30,262 nucleotides of DNA from CAYSWK01 sp964434735 (GTDB lineage: Archaea; Micrarchaeota; Micrarchaeia; Anstonellales; Bilamarchaeaceae), in the NCBI GenBank assembly GCA_964434735.1, contig CAYSWK010000011.1, forward strand, positions 1 through 30,262, given 5' to 3'. The translations under genes were made by a program, and so were the position numbers. Position 1 is the stretch's first letter. Each line of letters begins with the position of its first letter. The notes under the pieces are model-generated. The model was not told where the DNA came from. It saw nothing but the letters and a program-made list of their open reading frames with translations, and did no database searches. Of the stretch, positions 6,890 to 14,780 are shown piece by piece.

Positions 6890-7993
6890 TTACATTTCAG
6901 GGGTCATGAATACATCAAATACGAGCTCAGGCGTAAGCAATCTTCCGCTGTTGAACACACGTTCAAGTGTTGGCACGTCAATAACCTCTTCAGTTGGTTT
7001 GCCAAATGAACTTTTCAAATTTCGTTCAAGCAGGTTCATAGCTATTACGCGAAGTGCCTCTTCATTTAATTCCAAAATTGCATAGACGTCGTCTATTCTC
7101 CTTTTGAGCCCCATTTCTTCAAAGAGACCGTATATAATTTGCCGAATTGCTATATCATGTGCGCTTTCAGTATCACTTGTATCTAGAAGCGTAAATAGGG
7201 GGTTTCCAAATGCCATTTCTGTTAAATACGCTCGTTCTTCTTCACGGGCCATATTTGTATATTCCGAATGCCCTGTTTTGAAAAAGTATGCGTGCCCTAG
7301 TTCATGCATTGCAACTGTTCTGAAAAATACGTCAAGCATATGGGCGTGCGTTTCTTGAGGGTATATTTCGTGCTGTGCAATTACCCATTTGCAAAAGAGG
7401 TAATATGCTGCTTTTTGCACGGCATATTCAAAGGGAGCTTGCATTTGGCGGGCTTCTTCTTTGATTTTTTTGAATACGTTTGGAGGTCTAAGAAAGTTTC
7501 TGAATGTTTTGCGTTCTATCCTTGGGCCAAGTTCCTCCAGCATTCCTCTAAGTCGCAGGTTCATTCCGCTTGCATTAAGAATAACTCCCACTTGTTGTTC
7601 TTCTGCGTGTCTTGAGTTAAATAGCCCAAGGTATGAGAGCACTTCGCTTGGGTTTGCAATAACAATATCTGGTATTTCTGGAATGCCAAGAATATTTCGT
7701 GCAAGAATGGGATTTACCTGCCAGTCTGTAGGATCTATAAATACTCCTGCCTTGAAGAATTGTTCTAATCGTGATTCGTCCCCATCAAGCAATGCGCTTC
7801 GAAGTTTTCCAAGTTTTGGTTTATTAATTGTCCGTGCAGTATCTCGTAATCTAATTAGTACTTCGTGTCCATGATGTAAGTCTTTTCCAACTACTTGTTT
7901 GAATAGACCAAATAATCGTGCAGCTTCTAAAACTCGTGGATCAACTCCAGTTGGAATATGTCCAGCACGCCTTGTACCTTGTAGTTGTTTCAT
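6890..7993 (-). CDS. HELGH metallopeptidase-like protein, 367 aa
   Basis: The protein carries HELGH at residues 230-234 inside VAMHELGHAYFFKTGH, and a second acidic helix EEERAYLTEM at 251-260. HExxH followed about 20 residues later by a conserved Glu is the gluzincin zinc-site layout. The N-terminal 200 residues look globular and soluble with no recognised domain. No signal peptide or membrane segment is present, so a cytoplasmic location is expected. It is not similar by eye to the HELIH protein at 653-1396 outside the motif. Upstream lie two AT-rich boxes, ATATTATACAT (8010-8019, about 22 bp from the ATG) and TTTATAAA (8031-8038). Substrate unknown. Confidence 0.65.
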   Translation of the reverse strand: MKQLQGTRRAGHIPTGVDPRVLEAARLFGLFKQVVGKDLHHGHEVLIRLRDTARTINKPKLGKLRSALLDGDESRLEQFFKAGVFIDPTDWQVNPILARNILGIPEIPDIVIANPSEVLSYLGLFNSRHAEEQQVGVILNASGMNLRLRGMLEELGPRIERKTFRNFLRPPNVFKKIKEEARQMQAPFEYAVQKAAYYLFCKWVIAQHEIYPQETHAHMLDVFFRTVAMHELGHAYFFKTGHSEYTNMAREEERAYLTEMAFGNPLFTLLDTSDTESAHDIAIRQIIYGLFEEMGLKRRIDDVYAILELNEEALRVIAMNLLERNLKSSFGKPTEEVIDVPTLERVFNSGRLLTPELVFDVFMTPEM

Positions 7994-8092
7994 AGTGTCT
8001 CACGAGATATGTATAATATGTGTTAACTTGTTTATAAATATGTGCTTTTTTATAATTTAAAGGCCCTCTTTATTTCATATCCATAGGCATGC

Positions 8093-8099
8093 TTTTAAA
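8093..8099 (+). promoter_or_regulatory. TATA box of gyrB
   Basis: TTTTAAA lies about 54 bp before the gyrB ATG and predicts a leader of about 30 nt, consistent with the Shine-Dalgarno overlap at 8141-8150. Nothing else recognisable occurs in the 157-bp gap apart from AT-rich boxes for the divergent gene. Confidence 0.5.
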
Positions 8100-8150
8100 C
8101 TGTCTTTTGCATATATTTGTTATTATTTTTACGACGTAAATGTGATGCTC

Positions 8151-10031
8151 ATGACTGATCAAAAAGAATACACAGCAAGTGATATCCAGGTTCTTGAGGG
8201 TCTTGAAGGCGTTCGTAAACGCCCGGCCATGTACATCGGCGATATAGGCAAGCGCGGAGTTCATCATCTTATCTACGAAATTGTTGACAATTCTGTCGAT
8301 GAGGCGCTTGCAGGCCACTGTAAAAACATTTCAGTCACGCTTCATAGCGATGGGCGCGTGACCGTAACTGATGACGGCAGAGGTATTCCAACTGAAGCTC
8401 ACAAATCAGGAAAATCGGCTCTTGAATTGGTTTCAAGCTCACTTCATGCGGGCGGCAAGTTTGAAAAAAGCGCCTATAAAGTTTCCGGCGGTCTTCACGG
8501 TGTTGGTTTAAGCGTTGTCAACGCACTTTCCGAGTGGATGACTATTGAAGTTCATCGTAACGGGGTTATTCACACTATTGCATATGCACAAGGAAAGCTT
8601 ACTCATCCAATTACTCATAAGGGCACTACTCAATCTCGCGGTACGACCGTTGTTTTCAAGCCCGATTCGACCATTTTTACTACTACAACCTATGAATATG
8701 ACTACCTTCGCGAGCGTATCATGGAGCTTGCATTCCTCAATAAAGGGCTTACAATTACCCTTTCGGATGAGCGGGATGGGCGTACGGAAAAGTTCGTGTT
8801 TGAAGGCGGTATCAAGGAGTTTGTCGACTACTTAAATAAGTCAAAAACACGCCTTCACGAATCCTTCTTCTTCTCAAAAACCACGGACAATGTTGAAGTT
8901 GATTGCGCATTCCAGTATACTGACTCATACAGCGAGATCATCTATAGTTTTGTCAATGATATTCGAACTACTGAAGGCGGAACTCATTTGGTTGGTTTTA
9001 GGACGGCACTTACGCGTGTCGTTAATGATCAATTACGTTCCAATAAGCAGCTTAAGGATGACCAGAAAATTTCAGGTGATGATGCTATTGAAGGGATTAC
9101 GCTTGTTTTAAGCGTCAAGGTCCCTGAGCCCCAATTTGAAGGTCAGACCAAGACAAAACTTGGAAACGGTGAAGTCAGAGGCATTGTCGATTCCGTTTCC
9201 TATGAATTGCTTAAAAGTTTCTTTGAGGAGCATCCTCAGGCAGCAAAGGCAATCGGCACGAAAGTCATCAATTCCATGCAGGCACGCGAGGCTGCCCAAA
9301 AGGCAAAGGATTTAATTCGAAGAAAGAACGTGTTTGAAAACTCAATCCTTCCAGGCAAATTGGCAGATTGCGAGGAAAGTAAGGCTTCCCTTTGCGAGTT
9401 ATTCCTTGTAGAAGGTGATTCAGCAGGCGGTTCGGCAAAATCAGCACGTGACCGAAAGTTTCAGGCCATTCTACCCTTAAAGGGAAAAATCCTTAACGTT
9501 GAAAAAGCACCCATTCACCGTGCTTTGGCAAGCGATGAAATCAAGAACATTGCACTTACCATCGGTGCAGGGTTTGGCGATGATTTTTCCATCGAAAAGG
9601 TTCGTTACCATAAAATCGTCATCATGACCGATGCTGATGTTGATGGTGCGCACATTCGAACGCTCCTCCTTACGCTCTTTTACCGTTATTTCAAGGAGAT
9701 CATCCTCAAAGGATACGTGTACATTGCACAACCTCCTCTTTACCGTGTGAAGAAAGGCAAGCAGGAAACATATGTGTATTCAGATGCCGTGCTTAAGACT
9801 ATCGATACGTCCCATTCGGAAATCCAACGATACAAAGGTTTGGGTGAAATGAATCCCGATCAGCTTTGGACAACGACTATGAACCCCGAGGCACGAACGC
9901 TTAAACGTGTAACTATTGAGGACGCAATCCGTGCTGATGAGCTTTTCACCATTTTAATGGGCGAAGAGGTTGAGCCACGAAGGCAATTCATAGAGCAGAA
10001 CTACGCAGACGTGAAGAATCTGGATGTCTAG
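8151..10031 (+). CDS. gyrB: DNA gyrase subunit B
   Basis: GyrB is the ATPase and TOPRIM subunit of DNA gyrase, which introduces negative supercoils; its partner GyrA is not in this window. The GHKL ATPase domain shows YEIVDNSVDEAL (catalytic Glu43), DDGRGIP (74-80) and GGLHGVGLSVVNALS. The TOPRIM domain shows LVEGDSAGGSAKSARDR near residue 418 and MTDADVDGAHIR near 492. QRYKGLGEMNP marks the C-terminal part. At 626 aa it is a short form lacking the large insertion of some bacterial GyrBs. The start at 8151 is preferred over the in-frame ATG at 8142 because GTGAT just upstream is the likely ribosome-binding site. Archaeal gyrases are believed to derive from bacteria. It is convergent with top6A. 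Confidence 0.95.
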   Translation: MTDQKEYTASDIQVLEGLEGVRKRPAMYIGDIGKRGVHHLIYEIVDNSVDEALAGHCKNISVTLHSDGRVTVTDDGRGIPTEAHKSGKSALELVSSSLHAGGKFEKSAYKVSGGLHGVGLSVVNALSEWMTIEVHRNGVIHTIAYAQGKLTHPITHKGTTQSRGTTVVFKPDSTIFTTTTYEYDYLRERIMELAFLNKGLTITLSDERDGRTEKFVFEGGIKEFVDYLNKSKTRLHESFFFSKTTDNVEVDCAFQYTDSYSEIIYSFVNDIRTTEGGTHLVGFRTALTRVVNDQLRSNKQLKDDQKISGDDAIEGITLVLSVKVPEPQFEGQTKTKLGNGEVRGIVDSVSYELLKSFFEEHPQAAKAIGTKVINSMQAREAAQKAKDLIRRKNVFENSILPGKLADCEESKASLCELFLVEGDSAGGSAKSARDRKFQAILPLKGKILNVEKAPIHRALASDEIKNIALTIGAGFGDDFSIEKVRYHKIVIMTDADVDGAHIRTLLLTLFYRYFKEIILKGYVYIAQPPLYRVKKGKQETYVYSDAVLKTIDTSHSEIQRYKGLGEMNPDQLWTTTMNPEARTLKRVTIEDAIRADELFTILMGEEVEPRRQFIEQNYADVKNLDV

Positions 10032-10082
10032 TGCCAGAGGGACACCCCTTAGCGCAACCCCCACGGAAGTTTTCGGCAGTCA

Positions 10083-10172
10083 GTTTCCGGTTTTCAGTTT
10101 TGGAAGTTGGAAACGTAAGACCATGATTATTCGAAACTGGAAACTTAAAACTGTAAACTCAAGACCGGAAAC
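10083..10172. repeat. Imperfect inverted repeat of GTTTCC/CAGTTT units in the gyrB-top6A gap
   Basis: The arm GTTTCCGGTTTTCAGTTT at 10083-10100 matches the reverse complement of 10155-10172 at 16 of 18 positions. The 54-bp spacer holds further GGAAAC and AACTGG units (for example CGAAACTGGAAAC at 10132-10144). The element fills most of the 175-bp gap between two convergent genes. It may be a terminator-like structure or a decayed small mobile or dispersed repeat. Partial relatives occur at 608-632 and 26216-26233. Confidence 0.55.
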
Positions 10173-10206
10173 CCAAAACGTACAGGTTCAGCGGATCAAG
10201 ATCCAC

Positions 10207-11310
10207 TTACGGTAACCACTGTTTCTTCTTAATCTTCTGATTTACGTATTCCCCGACAAACGTCAAACGTTGCCCCTGCAAAGCATCTTGCTCAATCTTC
10301 TTCTTGGTGCTTAAAACCAGTTTGAGATTCTTCACCCATTCAGGATGGCGGTTGATCCAAGGATAACTCATCATTTCTTCAGCACGTTTAATATCAACTT
10401 CCTTTGCATTGATGGTTAATTTGTCAAGGAATTCAAATTCCTTGATGTCCGTCATGGTCACACCCAGGAACCGGGCTTCAGGAACGGCAATATCCAATCC
10501 CAAATATGCAAGGTTCATTGAGCCGGTTTTAATCGTCCAGTAAATATACCATCCCCAGGCATCGCAGTCCATGAAGCAGTAAATGGGCAATTTTTTATCA
10601 GCTAATTTACGAAGTAACCGGCGCGTTCCACGCGATGCCTGTCCCTTCGGAGTTACAAGAATACAATTCTCCTTTTTCCAGAACTTATCTTCATTCAAAC
10701 GCTGCCAAAGGGCGTCTTTTTCAACAACTAAAACATAATCAGCATCAATCTCTTCAAGTGCAAGGTCATTATCAACATCCGAAGGGACCATCCAGCCTGA
10801 ACGTCCCTGCTTTGAAAGGTCAATGATGTTTTCTTCACCGCCAAACTTGTCGCGGACAATCATGTTTCCGGCTACAACACCTTTTCGGTCCGTAGTAAGG
10901 TGCAAGTCCTCGCGCTTGACGCCAAGTGCCACTTCCAAATCTTCAACAAGTGCGTTTGATTCGCTTTGTTCCGTGAACATATCTTCGTCAATATCTTCGC
11001 CCAGCGTGAATTTGAGCTGGTAGTACAAACCTCTGATTGAGGTGTGCAAATTTTCATTGATGAATTTCTTTGTCTTTGCCGCAATTGAAACGGTTTGCAT
11101 GAACGTTTTGGCTTGTGCAACCGAAAGGAATTTTCGCACCTCTTTCTTATCTCCCGTTCGAAGGCACCCTACCCCTTCATCATAAAGTGTATTACTTTTG
11201 GTACGAAGTACGGTTTCAAACGTGGGCCCTTCTCCTTTTTTGACCTCCGTTATCATTTCCTTTCCGAGTGCTTCCATTTTTTTGAGTGCGATCTTGTCAT
11301 TTGTTCCCAT
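10207..11310 (-). CDS. top6A: DNA topoisomerase VI subunit A
   Basis: Topo VI A is the Spo11-like DNA-cleaving subunit of the archaeal type IIB topoisomerase. The active-site tyrosine is in SIRGLYYQLKF (Tyr96/97). The TOPRIM metal site shows YVLVVEKDALW (Glu197) and CFMDCDAWGWYIY (Asp248, Asp250). Length from the chosen start is 367 aa, near the family norm. The frame can be extended three codons to a GTG at 11319, but GGTGAT lies there and is the probable Shine-Dalgarno, so the ATG at 11310 is preferred. The gene follows top6B with an 11-bp gap and is presumably co-transcribed and translationally coupled with it. Confidence 0.95.
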   Translation of the reverse strand: MGTNDKIALKKMEALGKEMITEVKKGEGPTFETVLRTKSNTLYDEGVGCLRTGDKKEVRKFLSVAQAKTFMQTVSIAAKTKKFINENLHTSIRGLYYQLKFTLGEDIDEDMFTEQSESNALVEDLEVALGVKREDLHLTTDRKGVVAGNMIVRDKFGGEENIIDLSKQGRSGWMVPSDVDNDLALEEIDADYVLVVEKDALWQRLNEDKFWKKENCILVTPKGQASRGTRRLLRKLADKKLPIYCFMDCDAWGWYIYWTIKTGSMNLAYLGLDIAVPEARFLGVTMTDIKEFEFLDKLTINAKEVDIKRAEEMMSYPWINRHPEWVKNLKLVLSTKKKIEQDALQGQRLTFVGEYVNQKIKKKQWLP

Positions 11311-11320
11311 GAGCATCACC
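11298..11320 (-). promoter_or_regulatory. Ribosome-binding/start cassette of top6A, shared with transketolase C
   Basis: On the minus strand this reads GGTGATGCTCATGGGAACAA, with one further A also shared, and is identical to 16287-16307 at the start of the transketolase C gene. GGTGAT can pair with the expected 3' end of 16S rRNA. The gyrB start shares the 12-nt core GTGATGCTCATG. Confidence 0.5.
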
Positions 11321-11321
11321 G

Positions 11322-12938
11322 TTATTCTTCATCGGCCTCTTCTTCTTTTGCGGCTTCCTCTTTCTTTGCCAATTTTTCCTCTTCATCATCGGTCATGTTT
11401 GAATTGGCATATTTTTCCTCGATGATTTTTTGTAAGTGCTTAAGGATTACGGCCTGGTCTTTGGTGCCGGCAAGCTCAGACAGGTCATAGGAAAGCTGTT
11501 CAACGTATCGTGCAACTACTTTTCGCCTATTTTCAATTTCTTTTGCCCTTCGTTGGCCTGAGAGGTACCTTTGGATGCTTCGTGCGGCTTCTTGTACTGC
11601 ATTTTTTATCTCATCCATTACTTCCTCTTCCTGGGAGATTGCTTGCTTTCCGGCAGATGTGTAAGGCACATATACCGAAACGAGGTTCACCAGTATTGCA
11701 ATCGGTTCTTCCGCAAATTCCTTGACATCGTAACGTTTCCATTCGATTGCTTTTACTGTTTCAGTGATTGCGCATCCGGCAGTATCAAAAAGCAAGGGAA
11801 CCCGGTTTGCAAACCGCATGATTTCCCCCTTTTTCTCAGCCTGTGCGACTCCGCCACCATACGCGATACCCACTTCAACCGCAAACACCACTCCGCCCTT
11901 GTAGACTTTTGGCGGGCGTTCGGTGACTACAAGCACTTCAGGATTGAAGATATTCTTGAATGAAGTTTCAATTTGTTCTTTTCCGATAGGGACAATGGAA
12001 TCGGTTGCCGGTGAAATCCACTTTACCTGCTTAAATGCATCAACTATTTTTTCTGCTTGCGTCCATTCAAGCGAATGCGGATCCTTGTCAAAATCAACTT
12101 CGGGAGCAAGCACTTTTAACTCTTGTATTTTTGCCGATGAAACACGCGCAAATTTTTCTTGTAAGAATGAGCTTAATTTCCTGTATTCTTTTTCATAATG
12201 TGCCATGTCAAGCAGTTCATGCGCCCCAATTCCCAAGGGGTGAGGCTGAACTTCGGTTGGCCGTGGCGGGTTTGCATGCACGCTTCGTGCAAACGTCGTA
12301 ACGTCTCCGTTTGGTTCTTTGAGTGAAATCGCACAGTGCGGGTTTGCAAGCGCCGTTCTTCTAAGGTACTCGTAAATTCCGTAGTTGCTTCGTTCATACT
12401 TTACTTCCTTGAACTCCCCTTCATAAATAAGTCCGTGCTGTTCGCCACAGTCTTCATATGTTATGTTTGAAAGTACTGCAGAGTTGCTTTTGAAATCAAT
12501 TCCTACGTCGCAGGAGATTTTCTTTCCCTTGTGCATCGAAACAGCCTGGATTCCTTTGCCAGTTGTAAGTATTGCATACATCGTACAGCCTGCGGCACCA
12601 ATACCTTGCTGACCGCGTTGCTGCATATACCTATGGAATTTGGTCCCTGCAAGCATTTGTCCCAGTGCTTTTCCTAGGTGTTTTTCAGGAATGCCCGGCC
12701 CATTATCCTCACATCGTACCTTATAGTGTCCTTTTCCAAGCTCGCTTACCTCAACTTTGATATCCGGCAGGATGTGGTGTTCTTCACAGGCGTCAAGTGA
12801 GTTTGAAACAAGTTCATGGATTACCGTTGTAAGTGACCTTACTTGGCCTGAAAACCCAAGCATCTGCTTGTTTTTCTTGAAGAATTCAGCAATAGAATGT
12901 TCCTTGAAGTTGTCTGTAAGCCGTTCTTGGACCGCCAT
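11322..12938 (-). CDS. top6B: DNA topoisomerase VI subunit B
   Basis: Topo VI B is the GHKL ATPase subunit that forms an A2B2 complex with Top6A to relax and decatenate DNA. The ATPase motifs are IHELVSNSLDAC (Glu42, Asn45), DNGPGIP (78-84) and GQQGIGAAGCTMYA (109-122). The transducer region contains RFANRVPLLFD and the switch-lysine neighbourhood near SAGKQAIS. At 538 aa it matches the family. The last 20 residues form an acidic and lysine-rich tail (EEEKLAKKEEAAKEEEADEE) that looks disordered. The gene is first in a two-gene operon with top6A. A TATA-like TTTTTAAAG at about 12993-13001 (minus-strand reading) would give a leader of some 30 nt. Confidence 0.95.
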   Translation of the reverse strand: MAVQERLTDNFKEHSIAEFFKKNKQMLGFSGQVRSLTTVIHELVSNSLDACEEHHILPDIKVEVSELGKGHYKVRCEDNGPGIPEKHLGKALGQMLAGTKFHRYMQQRGQQGIGAAGCTMYAILTTGKGIQAVSMHKGKKISCDVGIDFKSNSAVLSNITYEDCGEQHGLIYEGEFKEVKYERSNYGIYEYLRRTALANPHCAISLKEPNGDVTTFARSVHANPPRPTEVQPHPLGIGAHELLDMAHYEKEYRKLSSFLQEKFARVSSAKIQELKVLAPEVDFDKDPHSLEWTQAEKIVDAFKQVKWISPATDSIVPIGKEQIETSFKNIFNPEVLVVTERPPKVYKGGVVFAVEVGIAYGGGVAQAEKKGEIMRFANRVPLLFDTAGCAITETVKAIEWKRYDVKEFAEEPIAILVNLVSVYVPYTSAGKQAISQEEEVMDEIKNAVQEAARSIQRYLSGQRRAKEIENRRKVVARYVEQLSYDLSELAGTKDQAVILKHLQKIIEEKYANSNMTDDEEEKLAKKEEAAKEEEADEE

Positions 12939-13045
12939 TTCATCACATCTGATAAGAAGAATCTTTCGTGGAGCCTTTTTCTAACTGGTACTTTAAAAAT
13001 CTTCTGCGTTGGTTTTCTTCGAACGCATAGGAGTTTGAAAAAGAA

Positions 13046-13051
13046 TTTAAA
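13046..13051 (+). promoter_or_regulatory. TATA box of the ferric-reductase-like gene
   Basis: TTTAAA is centred 25.5 bp upstream of the ATG at 13074 and supports that start and a leaderless mRNA. Confidence 0.6.
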
Positions 13052-13073
13052 TCACCATGCGGTATCTATTTGC

Positions 13074-13709
13074 ATGGACCTTAAATCACTTAATGCCCAG
13101 CTCGTAAAAAAAGCGCGTACTATTGTTTATGCAATCATGCTTATTCTTGCAGGAATTACCTGGTTTATGTATTCAAAAGCAGGAAACATCACTCTTGACG
13201 TTTCGAATGCATTTGGTTACCTTTCCTTCTCATTTTTGTGTCTAAGCTTGGTTGTCACACCTATTCGAGTGATTTGGCCAAAATGTGAACTCAACGCAAC
13301 GTTTCTTATGGCACGACGCGCGTTAGGCGTTGCGGCATTCATCTTTGGGTTTGGGCATTACTTAATTCAATTATTCATCAATTTCAACGGAGATTTCAAT
13401 GTACTTTTAGGTTACATGCTAGGTGGCCAGGCATACCCTTTAGTAGCTGGATACGTTGCCTTTGTTATTTTCGCGCTTTTGGCCATAACCTCGTTTGATT
13501 TTGCCGTTCAAAAGCTTGGCAAGCACTGGTTTACGCTCCATAAGCTTGCGTATATTGCCTATTCTTTGATAGTATGGCATGCATACTCGATTGGCATGGA
13601 TTTCATAGGCGGAACCATTAATCTGTATTCGGGAAGCTTCCTTGTAATTGCACTTATTACGTTTGTGCTAGAAGGAGTGAGGGTTTACAAAACAGTATTG
13701 AAAAAATAA
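13074..13709 (+). CDS. MsrQ/ferric-reductase-like haem membrane protein, 211 aa
   Basis: Six hydrophobic segments and the histidine pattern match the ferric-reductase-like transmembrane domain, of which MsrQ (YedZ) is the best-known small member. Key segments are RRALGVAAFIFGFGHYLIQ (His95) and KHWFTLHKLAYIAYSLIVWHAY (His151, His156, His169), the likely b-haem ligands. MsrQ passes electrons from the quinone pool to the methionine-sulfoxide reductase MsrP, but no msrP lies here, so the electron acceptor is unknown. The start follows from the TATA box 25 bp upstream; the open frame continues upstream through the promoter. The gene converges on purM with a 3-bp gap. Confidence 0.75.
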   Translation: MDLKSLNAQLVKKARTIVYAIMLILAGITWFMYSKAGNITLDVSNAFGYLSFSFLCLSLVVTPIRVIWPKCELNATFLMARRALGVAAFIFGFGHYLIQLFINFNGDFNVLLGYMLGGQAYPLVAGYVAFVIFALLAITSFDFAVQKLGKHWFTLHKLAYIAYSLIVWHAYSIGMDFIGGTINLYSGSFLVIALITFVLEGVRVYKTVLKK

Positions 13710-13712
13710 TTT

Positions 13713-14720
13713 TTACACAATACTTACTCCTTTTTCCTTTACTATTTTTCCAGAAACCTGCGCCCTTATTCCGTATTTTTTGGCAACGGAAATAACTAAT
13801 TCCGGCTCACGTGTCGCAACGACCATTCCATTGCCCATATTCCAGGTTGAATATGCATTTTCCAAAGGCACCTTGCCTCTTTCAATGCATTCTTGCATGA
13901 GTTTTGGAGGTTCAAAGAGGTTATCAAACCGTGCCCCTAATCCAGACGCACGAAGAATGCGTCCGACTTTTCCTGGAATCCCGCCGCCCGTAATATGTGC
14001 AACGCCCGTAATATGTCCAAACATTTCAACAACTGCCTTTGCGTATATTTTTGAAGGCGTCAATGCCTGTAAAAGGGTTTCGTTGGTCCAGGAATCTTTC
14101 ATGATTTTTCGAACTAACGAAAGCCCGTTTGAACGAAAACCTTCTTCCTTGAATGAAACAAGCGTATCTCCAACTGAAAGTTCCTTTCCCGTAAGCATAT
14201 GCTTTTTTGTGCCAAACCAAACAAGCGAAGCGGTCCAGTTGTACGAGCAATTTCCAAATCCTTGCACTCGTGCACCCATTTCGGCAATTTCCCCATTGAT
14301 GATGGCAATCCCTGCATCGTTTGCTGCTTGAGTATACCCTTTTGCCAATTGTTTTATTACTGAAATATCGATTTTGTTGATTTCAAGCGTTGATCCCAAA
14401 AGCGCAGGCTCACCGCCACGAACTACGGCGTCATCCGCAACCATCGCAACCAAGTCAAATGCCATCGTATCATGTTTTCCAAGTCGCTCGGCAATTTCTG
14501 ATTTGGTTCCAATGCCGTCAAGCCCGACGCTCATAAATGTGTCTTTTGGTAACGAAGAAATGTTGACTGCACGCAATCCTGAAAAATCATCAAACGGAAG
14601 AACAACTTCGCCGAGCCTTCCTTTCCTGTTTTGCCAGGTTGCCTTGGCTGCTTCATACATGATGCGTGAAGCTTCATCTCCCTTTTCAATGTCCACTCCG
14701 GCATCCGCGTACGTTACCAT
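13713..14720 (-). CDS. purM: Phosphoribosylformylglycinamidine cyclo-ligase (AIR synthetase)
   Basis: PurM closes the imidazole ring, converting FGAM to AIR with ATP, at step five of purine synthesis. The N-terminus YADAGVDIEKGDEA is the family signature. SVGLDGIGTKSEIAERLGKHDT, AMVADDAVVRGGEPA and HITGGGIPGKVGRIL follow in the expected order. Length is 335 aa, close to the norm. TATAAAAAG on the minus strand, around 14743-14752, lies about 27 bp upstream of the ATG and predicts a leaderless mRNA. Purine genes are not clustered here: purP is 11 kb away. Confidence 0.95.
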   Translation of the reverse strand: MVTYADAGVDIEKGDEASRIMYEAAKATWQNRKGRLGEVVLPFDDFSGLRAVNISSLPKDTFMSVGLDGIGTKSEIAERLGKHDTMAFDLVAMVADDAVVRGGEPALLGSTLEINKIDISVIKQLAKGYTQAANDAGIAIINGEIAEMGARVQGFGNCSYNWTASLVWFGTKKHMLTGKELSVGDTLVSFKEEGFRSNGLSLVRKIMKDSWTNETLLQALTPSKIYAKAVVEMFGHITGVAHITGGGIPGKVGRILRASGLGARFDNLFEPPKLMQECIERGKVPLENAYSTWNMGNGMVVATREPELVISVAKKYGIRAQVSGKIVKEKGVSIV

Positions 14721-14742
14721 AAGTGCTATTTAAGGTGCTAGC

Positions 14743-14750
14743 TTTTTATA
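14743..14750. promoter_or_regulatory. TATA element between purM and the pentose-phosphate operon
   Basis: TTTTTATA (TATAAAAA on the minus strand) is about 27 bp from the purM start and about 34 bp from the start at 14781. The latter gene has GGGG four bases before its ATG, so a short leader is plausible. It is the only good box in the 60-bp gap. Confidence 0.5.
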
Positions 14751-14780
14751 CTCTTGGCGTCTTAGTTTACTAGGGGTAGT

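Noticed and set aside
10083..10172. Possible CRISPR array
   Set aside because: The repeated units are short, degenerate and partly inverted, with no regular spacers and no cas genes nearby.
10024..10215. 63-codon frame after gyrB
   Set aside because: It merely translates the GGAAAC/AACTGG repeat and has no ribosome-binding site of its own or recognisable protein features.
12939..13073. Upstream extension of the ferric-reductase-like frame to 12897
   Set aside because: The extension overlaps top6B and passes through a TATA box placed 25.5 bp before the ATG at 13074.
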